From contig JADHZB010001968.1 in the NCBI GenBank assembly GCA_015657535.1, forward strand, positions 69,386 to 133,385: a stretch of 64,000 nt of DNA. The letters are read 5' to 3'. The DNA comes from Nephromyces sp. MM_2019 (taxonomy: Eukaryota; Apicomplexa; Aconoidasida; Nephromycida). The translations under genes and the position numbers were made by a program. This document shows positions 51,374 to 61,815 of the stretch, one piece after another. Every line of letters begins with the position of its first letter. Positions within the stretch are counted from its first letter, which is position 1. The notes below the pieces were generated by a model that was given only the letters and a program-made list of their open reading frames with translations, did not search any database and was not told the DNA's origin.

Positions 51374-51910
51374 CTCTTAAAACGTTTATTAGGTAAGTCA
51401 AATTAATTCATTTATTAAAAAAGTGCCATATAATTGTTACGCTATTTAAAATAATAAAGTTTGAAGAATGATAAAATTTGGGTTTCTATATTTTAATTAC
51501 TCTTTTTTTCTTCAGTACATGTATAAGAAAAAGTTGAAAGGAATGTTTCAGTCAGACATATACTTAATAAGTTGATAAATAAAGCCGAAAGAATTGAAGC
51601 TTATTGTGACTTAAAATTTTTCTTTATCAGAGAATGGGTATATTTCAGTCTGCATAAGTGAAAAAACTAAGTAAATTATAGAAAGGTAGAAAGGATATAA
51701 TCAAAGATTGAAATTAGTTAGTGAAGTGGTATCAATTGAAAAAGAGAGAAATGAAATAAATTTTAAGATTTAATCTTATAGTTTACCTCTACTCAGAGTG
51801 AAGGTTTTCTAAAACGGCTTGAGAAAGAAAAATTGAAATTTATCTTGATTCAAAAACATAATTTAACCAAATTACTGGAAATATCTAATTGCATATTTTT
51901 GAGAAAATAG
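51374..51910 (+). CDS. Small coiled-coil gene, exon structure only partly resolved
   Basis: Three stretches read as protein on the plus strand. A short exon 51374-51392 (LLKRLL) is followed by an exon from about 51529 to 51637, in matching phase 1, reading EKVERNVSVRHILNKLIN and KAERIEAYCDLKFFFIRE. A last segment 51797-51910 reads SEGFLKRLEKEKLKFILIQ and ends in TAG. Between the last two lies another Lys/Glu-rich stretch near 51720-51768 (VSIEKERNEINFK) without a usable GT donor. The initiator exon is not certain; ATG at 51249 with a following GT donor gives only MIIW. A short, Lys/Leu/Glu-rich helical protein is likely; family unknown. It could equally be a decaying gene. Confidence 0.35.
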
Positions 51911-52239
51911 TATAAAAAGTATACAAAATCAACACAAAAGTATTATAATAAAAGACATGAACAAAAAGGTCATAATGATAACCTAAGTTATTCTGTTTTA
52001 TTTCTACATCTTATCAATTGAATGTTGCACACTACACATTAAAATTATCGATCAACTTTTCTTAAATCTTCAAGAAACCAATTTTATTTTAATTTCATTG
52101 AACTTGACATTAATACTCAACACATTGAATTATAAATATACTATATTCGCCAAAAAATCTAAGCAATTGAGAAGTTCTAAACTCTTAACAGCATCTCACT
52201 TATCTTTTTGCCTAATTCCGCCTAGGAACTCGTACTTTA
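51911..52239. other. Intergenic
   Basis: About 330 AT-rich bases before the RING-PHD gene; holds its promoter. Nothing else seen. Confidence 0.45.
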
Positions 52240-53628
52240 ATGGAAAATGACTTCCAACTTAATAACCTTGTTGATACACTTGAGCAATGCTTGAGTATAC
52301 TGAAATGCTCAATATGTCTAAACTTAATGCATCAACCAAATGCAGCAGTTCCTTGTGGTCACTTATTTTGTGAGCACTGCCTAAGGAAAGCTTTGAAGTA
52401 TAGCAATGCTTGCCCAGTAATAAATTCTTAATACAACTTAAAAATGAACCCTGTGCCAGATCAATTTACATTCTATAAAGTCAAATAGTATTCAGTATTT
52501 CATGCTTGCTGACGAAAATTTAAACTCAAATTTCAATATATGAGTTTTAATTTCATAATAAATAGCCAAAACAAAAAAAATTACTAATTATACTTAAAAA
52601 TAAAAATAGTTTTATTTTAAAACACACAAACTATTTAACTAAATACATTGATATTTGTGCTTAGATTTGTAAGCAAAGTTTGAATACTCGTAGAGGATCA
52701 AGAAACGAGTCTGAGCTACATAGCCTTATTGCAGGATTTAAAAGAATCCGATCAAACCTTCTTTATACAAAAATCGCCTCCCTTTCAAATGTTGAAATAT
52801 CGCAATATTCTCAGGACATAAACTTATCAATTAGCTCAACATCCACCGAAATATCATCTCTTCAAATAGCCAAAAAAAGTTCAAATAAAGCTTCAAAGCA
52901 CCATCAGGAACCTTCATCAAAATCTAATGAGCTTATAATACTTCAGGAACATACTTTAGTTTGGCCCCAAGACTTCAAAGCTAACCATTCAATTCCGACA
53001 ATATGTTTAGTATGCTTCAGGAACCCCCAATTTCAACATTCTAAGCTTTATACTTGCTCTGGACGAGATTGCTACACGACAGTGCATAAGGAATGTTATG
53101 GAAATGCCAAGGACAACCAAGATTGGCTCTGTGACACATGTCTGGATAAAAGGAATAGAGCATCTAAAGCCGCTTGCTGTATCTGTAAGAGTGACATCCC
53201 TTATGCACTGAAACCTACAAACACCGGTCATTTTGCACACTTATTCTGCGCCATTTGGGTCCCAGAATTATTCGTTTCGGATACAAAAGATATGCAACCA
53301 ATTGCAGGTACTAAATACAATTGTTTAACTACATATTTCAATTCCTTTTAATACTAAAATTAAACAATTCAGTTGATTGAGATTTGAAAAAATTATTGTT
53401 TCATTACAAGGCATAGAAGACATTAATGCCCAGAGATTTAATTTAAGTTGTTTTTTATGCAAGAAACGAAATCATGGTCCGTGCATACAATGTGCATATA
53501 AACGTTGCAGCATTTCAGTTCACCCGTGGTGTGCATTGGAAAATAACTATCTAATATGCACAAGTAATGAACCAGGAATACGTCTTCAAGACTTTAAATT
53601 TTATTGCACGAAGCACAAAAGAATATAA
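52240..53628 (+). CDS. RING - PHD - extended PHD protein (BRCA1/BARD1-like N-terminal RING)
   Basis: Three exons: 52240-52416, 52665-53307, 53411-53628; 345 residues. An N-terminal C3HC4 RING (residues 24-65) reads LKCSICLNLMHQPNAAVPCGH, then LFCEHCL and ACPICKQS across the intron; it sits behind a helix as in BRCA1, BARD1 and RAD18. After a Ser/Lys-rich linker comes a PHD finger, ICLVCFRNPQFQ, CSGRDCYTTVHKECYG, WLCDTCL. Next is a C2HC knuckle (CCICKSDIPYALKPT, FAHLFCAIWVPE) with a second PHD (LSCFLCKKRNHGPCIQC, SVHPWCALE, FYCTKHK): together an extended PHD as in BRPF, JADE and AF10, which read histone H3. Probable nuclear ubiquitin ligase that binds chromatin. No BRCT repeats follow. The combination recalls plant BRCA1/BARD1 (RING + ePHD + BRCT) with BRCT missing and an added PHD. 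Confidence 0.82.
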
Positions 53629-54091
53629 GATGAGATAAGTTAAGCTATAGTAACTGGAAGCTACTCATCTCAAATCGGCTCTTCAAAAGGCAGTAATTAC
53701 TTTTTTACATTATTCGGAATATTTTGCGTATTTACTGCTATCAAGTACAAAGTTTAGATATCTTCTTGAACAAATATAACTATATCTATATATATAGTAG
53801 TATATAGGTATCAATATATGTTTCTATGATATAGATGTAAATGAATGTCAACTTTAAAGATAATCCTTATCATATACCTTTTTATTAGATAGTAGAGATA
53901 AAAATATTTCAGATTCATAATAGGGATGAGATTTTGAATAATTTGATATATTTTAGAGATTTTAAAAAATTTCAGATTTCTATAAAAATAAATAAATCTT
54001 CAATTTATTAGCATTAAAATATTTTAATTGTTATAAATTAATGTATAATTGGTTAGAAAATTGTATAAGGTGTATATGGGTAAAGATGAGA
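53629..54091. other. Intergenic between convergent genes
   Basis: About 460 AT-rich bases, including a short TA-rich run near 53780-53805, between the stops of the RING-PHD gene (+) and NOG1 (-). No exon seen. Confidence 0.5.
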
Positions 54092-57000
54092 TTAACGTCG
54101 ATCTGTTTTCCCAATTCCCCTTTTCCCAGATAATAGATGCTTTGGCTTCTTAGTACCAATGAAATGATCTCCCTCTCCTTTCATTCCTCTCATATTTCTC
54201 CTCTTTTGGCCATCTCTATGCAACTTTTCAACTAATTTTAGTTGTTTAGGTCCTGATATTCCTAAAAGCCTCTTGTTCATAACATTATTGCGATTTTTAG
54301 CTAAAATAACAGAAGCCTTCTGCTGTTTATTGATTGTTTTGGTGACCTTTGTTGGGGCATTTTTTTCAAGAGATTCTGACGAGTCTTTAGTTGATTCTTG
54401 AACGATATCTAAATAGAGTGAACGGATAAAATTGTAAGGATGTGGTTCGAATGAATTAGGGTTATTACTTATTACCTTGCTGGTTTTCATCGGAATTTTT
54501 CAACTTATCTAATTTTGTGGTTAAGCTCCTGAGTCGACTCTTACGGTTTCGCATCTGGAAATATAATTTAAATACATTATTTACAAAGTTTTAAGTTAAT
54601 TGATTGATGTCTAGGTTAATTATTTTTATATGAAGATCTAATTTTATTTATTTCAAAGCATTATCCAATCATTAGTAATAAGAAACTTCTGAAAGTTTCA
54701 AACCTACTTGCTGAGGTATCGTAAGACCACGTCGAGAACGTTGCAATTTATTTATAGCAACAATCCTTTTGGTTTCCGTGTGAATTTGCTTGATTGACTC
54801 CATAGCCTTGATGTAATCTTCATCTATTTCCTATTTGGCATGGAATATAATAAATTAATTCAAATAATATTTTAATATTATACGAGAAAAAATAATTACT
54901 GGCATTCCTTGGTTTAATAATAATTCTTCCTCTCTTTCTAACTCCTCCAATCGCTTCTCAATTTCAGGGTCAATGAAATCAATCACATTCTTTCCAGCGA
55001 AGAATTCTGGGACAGTATCATATTTCCAATCCTCCGATTCCAACATATGAAGTTCTAAATTAAAAAATATATAAATGTAAAATTAGAATAAGAATTTTTA
55101 ATTTAATTTTAATTACTTCTTAAGTCATAGCTATAAACACCCGGTCCTCCCATCTCATTTTCATTATCTTTTTCAAGTTTCCTTTCTTGGATATCTTCAG
55201 TTAGCTCAACCTGGAAAATAAAATGAATGAATTATCAAATTGAAACTTTTAAGAAGGTGAAATTTACTTGTTCTTGTAAAAGTTTTCTTTTAGCTAAAAC
55301 AGATGGGGGGATATTTGGAGGTCGATGTTGAGTAATAGGAGCCTCTGTTATATAGAGCCTATGAAGAATTTTATCTGCCTTTTTATTTTCAGACTTTGAG
55401 TTTATTCGCTGTTCCAGAAGTTGCTCACAAGCCTAATAAACCAGTTACAAATATTAAGTGCTAAAGCTTGTAGTAAAGTGTGCAATTATACAACAAACCT
55501 TGTTTTTGGCTTCATCAATACCCATTCCTATAAGTGTGGATGTTTGGAAAAATTGAATGGCATCACTACCTGCAGAAAATTTTCCAATTTTAAATTAATC
55601 TATTGAAATAAAAGTTAGTGTGATATTACTTTTTTTAATCGAATTGATGAGTTCTTGTTCTTCTTCTGTAAGTGCTTCCAATGGTCTTTTATCAACCTTG
55701 TTTAATAGAACGATAAGCGGTTTTTTGTTAAAGAGTGGTTTGATAGAATGAAACAATTTAATTTGAGCTTCAAGTGAATATCCGCACTCCTCAGAAAGGT
55801 CTAGCATATAAATAACTGTAGCCTGAATTATTTAAAGATAAAGAGAGGCTTGATTAAAACTTAATCAGTATTATTTTCAAGCTATGCTTATTGAGAGAAA
55901 GAAATATACTTGGATATGAGCAAGAGCAGTTATTGCAGTCATTTCGATTGTATTTCGCTCTTCAAGAGGGTGATCCAAGATACCAGGGGTGTCGATGATC
56001 TAGTGAATGAGAGAGTTTGATTTGATAAAGAATAGACTACGGATGTAACCTTGATTTACCTGCCATCTTGTGTAGCCATAGTCAAAATGGCCAACATAAA
56101 GTGACTTGGTTGTGAATGCATATGGTTGAACTTCAACATTTGCATTGCTAACAAGGTTCATGAAGGAGGATTTCCCAACATTAGGATAGCCAGTAAGTAT
56201 TAGTGTTCGCGTGTTGCTGAAAAAAATTGTGGTTTTTAAAATGAAGTGATTTGAAGTTGATAAAATTGAATTATGTGTAAAACTGATAAAGTTAATCACT
56301 AACGGGTTTATAGAGGGTAAACGACCTAGGTGCTGCCTCACTTCTTCGAGATAAGGTAGACAAGATTTTAATTTGTTGATTGCAGTGCACATTCTCCCTA
56401 ATGCAGCCCTCTTTAGCATTTTACATTTATAGAGGGAGTCTGCATACTTCAATAAGCGTATATAATCTTTCGCTATGCCATCGATCATACTTTTTAATGA
56501 ATTGCATTGCCCAAGAGCTATTTTATAATGATCGCGGTCATAAAGAACATTGCAAAGATCGGAGTAAAAGGGGTGGATTTCCTATGGAAGGGTGTAAAAA
56601 TTTTCATATTACTTTTATTTTCAACGTAAAAATCTTAGCTTACATCAAGTCTTGGGAATTGGTTAATTATACCATCAAGTTTGTCATGAAATGTTTGCTG
56701 GCAAAATTTAACCTTTCTCATATAGAATGACCTGATTCTCGATATTTTGAATTGCTTGTGAACTTCAGTTGGAGTTTTCCTCTGAGTTCTGCTAAGGACA
56801 ATATCAATTAGGTCCTTAACACCAGGCACTGTAGCAATTTCCTATGAAAAGTGGTTAAGGGAGAGTTTATAGTACATTTCAGTCAAATTGTCTAAGTCTG
56901 TATATAAAGATCTATTCGAAAGCTTGCAATATATTATATATATACAAAAAATTAAGTATATAAATATTGTTCTGACTAAACATAGTTTGTTCAGAATTAG

Positions 57001-57233
57001 GTAGATCTTCTGCATGTGGTTCTTATATAAATAAAGTGGTAATGTTGACTTGGAATTGGTAGCTGGTTTAAGTTTAGCTCAAAGTTAGTTAAATTACTTA
57101 TTGTGTTTTTGATTCGGTAGTATGTAGCTTTCAGTTATGTTTGATTAGCATGTTACTTTCACGAAGTTCAGTATAAATTTGTAGAGTGAGTAAATAGAAG
57201 CTTTACCTTGAAGCGGTAGAGGTCTGACGCCAT
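54092..57233 (-). CDS. NOG1: Nucleolar GTP-binding protein 1 (NOG1/GTPBP4)
   Basis: Thirteen exons: 57207-57233, 56644-56841, 56304-56581, 56060-56216, 55910-55999, 55630-55822, 55499-55569, 55268-55432, 55117-55210, 54900-55054, 54708-54830, 54476-54554, 54092-54408; 648 residues, the usual NOG1 length. A GTPase needed for assembly and nuclear export of pre-60S ribosomal particles. Start exon MASDLYRFK matches the YNFKxI N-terminus. G motifs in order: [10 protein letters not shown] (G1), AFTTKSL (G2), DTPGILD (G3), NKVDKR (G4). Other family blocks are PTLIL-like [28 protein letters not shown] and, C-terminally, [28 protein letters not shown] and [11 protein letters not shown]. It ends in a basic Lys/Arg tail ([30 protein letters not shown]), which suits a nucleolar, rRNA-binding location. 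Confidence 0.95.
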
Positions 57234-59429
57234 GATGATAAGGACAAAAATATCTGGGATTATAGGCTATATAAATCAGTTTTTTAGAGTAAATATGATT
57301 CTTTAACGAGTTATTGAAGAAAGTTTAAGAGTAAGTTGTTTCAAAAAAAAATCAATATGAATGAAAAAATGCTAATCAATATTTGATATGAAGGGGTTAA
57401 ATTTATACGACACTGGTTTAATAGGTATAATTAACATCTAATATGATTATAGTTTAATATATCTAGCATATCCTTATCTTTGGTTTTATTTCAAATTCAA
57501 ACACTGCAATATGCTAATTCTTGGCAACTGAACTTTGAGCTTACTCACCTATCAGTATAGGCTAGTGTATAAATCAAACTCGAGTCATTTATTCTGCTTA
57601 GTCCGATGGGTAAGTAAAAAAATTTATTTCAAAACAAGCTTGCATCTTCGATAAGGCTTAAAAGGCTACTCGTTACAAGCTATTAGAAAGTAGACTTAAA
57701 ATGACTTTTTAAGCACTAGGTGAACCTTCTTTAACAAGGAGCATGTCCTGTTTTATTGCTAACATTTTTTTGTTTAGAATAGGCTTTATAATTGACTAGG
57801 TTCAGAACGTTAATTAAAATTATTAATATACATAAAACCTATGACACACCAAAGCTTTAGGAGGACCTTACAACCCATAAAATGCAAAGCCACAATAACT
57901 ATAAAATGAATCTTTTAGAAGGTATGTGACATAACTAAACACTCAACCAAGAACTTGTGAAACAGCTATGGTTTCTTTTCTTAAGCTTGATGCGCACATT
58001 GAAATGTCATTCATTGCTTATAGAATATCAATCTTGAGTGATTATAAAAAGTGAAAATTGAAGAAAAAATTTATCATAAATTAGCACCGACAGTTTTACA
58101 GTTAAATTCCTCTGCTCTAAAGTTATTATAAAGCATTTAGGAATATTAAAAACTGAGCATATTCTGTAACATTTTTTCTGGATTTAGTTTGAAAAGCTTG
58201 GATATCTAGCTTTCAAGGCATATAAATGATTACTATGTCTATGAAATACTCCTAAAAGAGTAGTGTGTACATGAGTTGTTAAGTATGTATTTCATTTTGA
58301 AGGCACAGCAAAATAGTCATAGAACAAGGCATACATATTGTGTTTAAAGATTGTTTAATGCATGGTTCTTGACAATATTTTGTTTTTTATTCAAAAAGTT
58401 GCTATCTCAAGGAAATAGTATCCTTTTAAAGTAATCAGATAAAAATTTGTTAGCCTAATTCAAACTCTAAACCATCCATTAAGCATTGAAAGGACTACAT
58501 ACTAAATTATAAGCCATATTTGTGTCTAAACTACTTTTAAATAAAAAAGTGAATTTATTCTCTTTTTATTTAACAAAAATAGTCAACTTTATCAAGTTTC
58601 TCAAATTTATAAAAGTAACATGAACATAAAATGTACGACTAAAATGCCTATAGTGTGAAATAAAAATGAACCTAGAGATAAATGACATTATCAAAAGGCT
58701 TGAGAAATAAAGATGAGCACATCAGTCAAAATTAGAAGCACATCCAGCTTAAAGCTTGATAGCTATGAATTGTAAGCTTCTATTTTTAAGTCAGAGAAAA
58801 GGATTTCAAGTTCTAACAAAAATTAGCCAAACTACTAAGTCTGGTAACTTTTTAATCATTTCACTCTAATGAATTATTTTTCTATAGTTAGACCAAATAA
58901 ACAGTTTTTATAAGCTTAAGTTTAAGGCAGTTTGGAACAAAAATAACTGGTGTCTTCTAGGTGTTTAGATTGCTAAGTAATAATTAACAAAAACAGCTAG
59001 CCTGATTAGTTAATTACATAAACTTAATAGGATTTAGAGAAAAGTCTTAATATTTTTTAAATTTTGTACTAACAGTTTATCTTGGGCAGTTTTTGCTGTA
59101 AATCTTAACTTTCAATATGTTATGTTTTAAATTTTGAATATATAGGTTAATTGTATTGAGTTTTATAAAAAAAAACTTTAGTATAATTTTCTTTATTCAG
59201 TGTCTTAAAAAGGCATCATTTAGAGATCCATTGAAAAATAAAGGAGCAGGCCATTGAATTACCATAAAACACTTATAAACATAACAACATACCATCATAA
59301 TACCAATTTTTTAGTATCAAAGCTTAAAATAAGCAAAATTAAAGCTCTTTAAAGATAAAACTCGTAAATTTTTACAGAATTAAAAAGCCCAAAAACTTTT
59401 AAATAAATTCATAAACAAACTAGGGCAAA
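57234..59429. other. Long divergent intergenic region (2.2 kb)
   Basis: Between the starts of NOG1 (-) and the membrane protein (+); the largest gene-free stretch here. No coding segment with splice partners, no tRNA or rRNA, and no array-like repeats were found on either strand. Both promoters must lie inside. Confidence 0.4.
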
Positions 59430-60873
59430 ATGTCTAATGTAATTTATGATGAGCCATTTGAATTATCACAACAAATAGACCCCCCCAACGATTTAGAAAA
59501 TACAAAAGATGAGAGTTTTAATAATCAAGCAGCTCTCGAAGACACAAAGAAGCAATATTACTTCGATACAATTTTGTTTTTTGGACTTTTCATAGGTTTC
59601 AGCGTTTTGGCAGTAACAATTGTTTGTTTTACCATCGGGGAAATAAGCCTGGCTCTTGTAAATCTGCTTATTGGATCTATTATTATCACAAACGTTCACC
59701 TCCGATTACTCCACTACAGTATTTTCGCAATAACAATGTGCACCTCTGGGCTTGCTTACGATTTTTATAATGCTTTTGCAATCAATAAAAACACAAACGA
59801 AATTAATCACTATTTAATACTGCATACAGTAGGTAAGATTTATTTCCTTGGAGTAAATCGATCTCTGAAGTTACCAGAAATAGAAAAAATCATTTGGTTT
59901 TTATTTCAGATATTTTATCGTTTTCCCTAAAGGTCTTAAGTTTGGTTAATCTGTTCCTGTTTACACTGTACTTTCCGAAGTATAAGAATGTTTCATTGAC
60001 ATATCTTATTAGGGGAATTGGCTTCAATTATTGCTGGAGGGCTATACTCTCTGCAAGCATTCATCTTGGAAATTTTGTCATTTTTCTCATCTTAAAGAAA
60101 CCATTACTGGCAACACTTAATGTTATAACAGCTTGCTTATTATTTAAGTCAAAAATTTTTCAACTTAAGACGGATTACCATAACTTTATAGCTAATTTCA
60201 CTCATTCTATATTACTTTTTTGTATTTTTATAGCATTATTTGCTTACTCTCCATACATGAGCTATAAATTTCCTAGTGAGGGTTATACTAATCCCTCGAT
60301 AATATTATTTTTATTTCTCATGCAAGTTCTAAACTTCCTAGAATTGGCCTTTTATTCTAAAATGACTTTTGATCTATCACAAGAGACATCAAATTTTGAT
60401 GCAACTAAAACGTAAGCTTGAAACTTATTAATTACTTTTGTTTATATTCCGAAAAATTGTTGCTCCCCTAGACAAGAGACAGAACAACTGAAGAAGGTCG
60501 TAACCCATGATATAAAAGGTAATAAAAAAAAAATGCTTAAATAAATTAAACTTTGATTTCCCAAAGAATCATTTCCTATGTATACTTCAGATAATGCACA
60601 TTATGGCACAAAATTTCAAGACTCCTCAATTCAAAGCCGTGAGGTAAAATTTTTTAAACAATCTAATATTATGAAATAAGATAAATTTATCCGCAGATGT
60701 TGGCAAATCAATATACAAATACTAAAACACAATCAGCTCAAGGTATTTATAAGCTTTTAAAATTGACAATTAGCCTCGTGATGATTTTTGTTGCCATTTC
60801 AGATTATAACTCACACCAAGACATACAACATAGTGTGAGAACTAGCACTCCCCTAGATCATACTCCTACTTAG
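59430..60873 (+). CDS. Polytopic membrane protein of unknown family
   Basis: Six exons: 59430-59832, 59910-60411, 60472-60518, 60591-60643, 60697-60742, 60803-60873; 373 residues. A hydrophilic acidic N-terminus of about 45 residues is followed by about eight to nine hydrophobic segments in two clusters, for example TILFFGLFIGFSVLAVTIVC, ISLALVNLLIGSIIITNV, ILSFSLKVLSLVNLFLFTLY, LLFCIFIALFAYSPYM and ILFLFLMQVLNFLELAFY. A hydrophilic C-terminal tail of about 70 residues is spread over four small exons and contains many Gln, Thr and Ser. No transporter signature is recognised. Both termini are probably on the same side if the count is even. Could be a tetraspan-duplicate or a lineage-specific transporter. 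Confidence 0.75.
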
Positions 60874-61815
60874 ATGTAATTCAAATTTATAGATTTCTAT
60901 GACCAATTTGTTAAAATATAATTATGATAGGTTTTATATTCATTAAAAATCGATTTCCTACGAAATTCCTTTGTGAAGTCACAATGGCATTGAAATTTAG
61001 TGTGAACTTACCAAAACTATATAATATTTGATATTTCAATATTTCCAAAATTCTTGCATATCTTAATTCGATTCAATTTCAGATAAAATAAATCCCTTAA
61101 TTTCCTTAATCACATCGAGGTAAGTATACAAATCGAGGCCCCACTATCAGCTAAATTAAAAGATATACTCACTCGATTTAAATTAAGTTCTATAATAATA
61201 TTGTCATTATACAGTGAGGATATTTCATAAATGCTTAAACATATATATATTCTATGATAAAATTCGTATGATATTTAATTTTATTTTCAGTGTACAACCA
61301 AGATAGTTCTCCATTTATTAATTAAGCAATCCTGGATTAAATTCCTATTAAATTTTTGCTTTTATAAAATGGAAGGAAATTTATGATAATACTTGGTTGA
61401 TTTCTAGCTAAGTACTAAATTTAGGCCTATAGTGGTTTAAAATATATTTGTTTTGTTGCTATCATTATAGGTCATAACTTTGTTTTGTGAATTTTTAAAT
61501 TAACCAAGATTTCTATAATTTATAAAAACACTAGTATTTCATTATTAAGCATAAGATTTTATAATATACTCCGATAAATTAAAACTTGTATAAATTAATA
61601 TTATTTTCCTTAGTTTTTAAATACAATCAGTAAATAATGTAAAAATTATTTTTCCAAATTTGAGCTCAACTAATTAATTACAGTAATTAGTTATAAAAAG
61701 TTTATAGGTTATTTGACTAAAAAACATTGAGTTTCAGTTGCGGTGTTAATTTTTTATTATTAAGTACATGATAAGATAGAGATGAGGATTTTAATTTACA
61801 TTGGTAAGTTAATTG
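60874..61815. other. Intergenic between convergent genes
   Basis: About 940 AT-rich bases separating two convergent stops. No exon or RNA supported. Confidence 0.45.
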
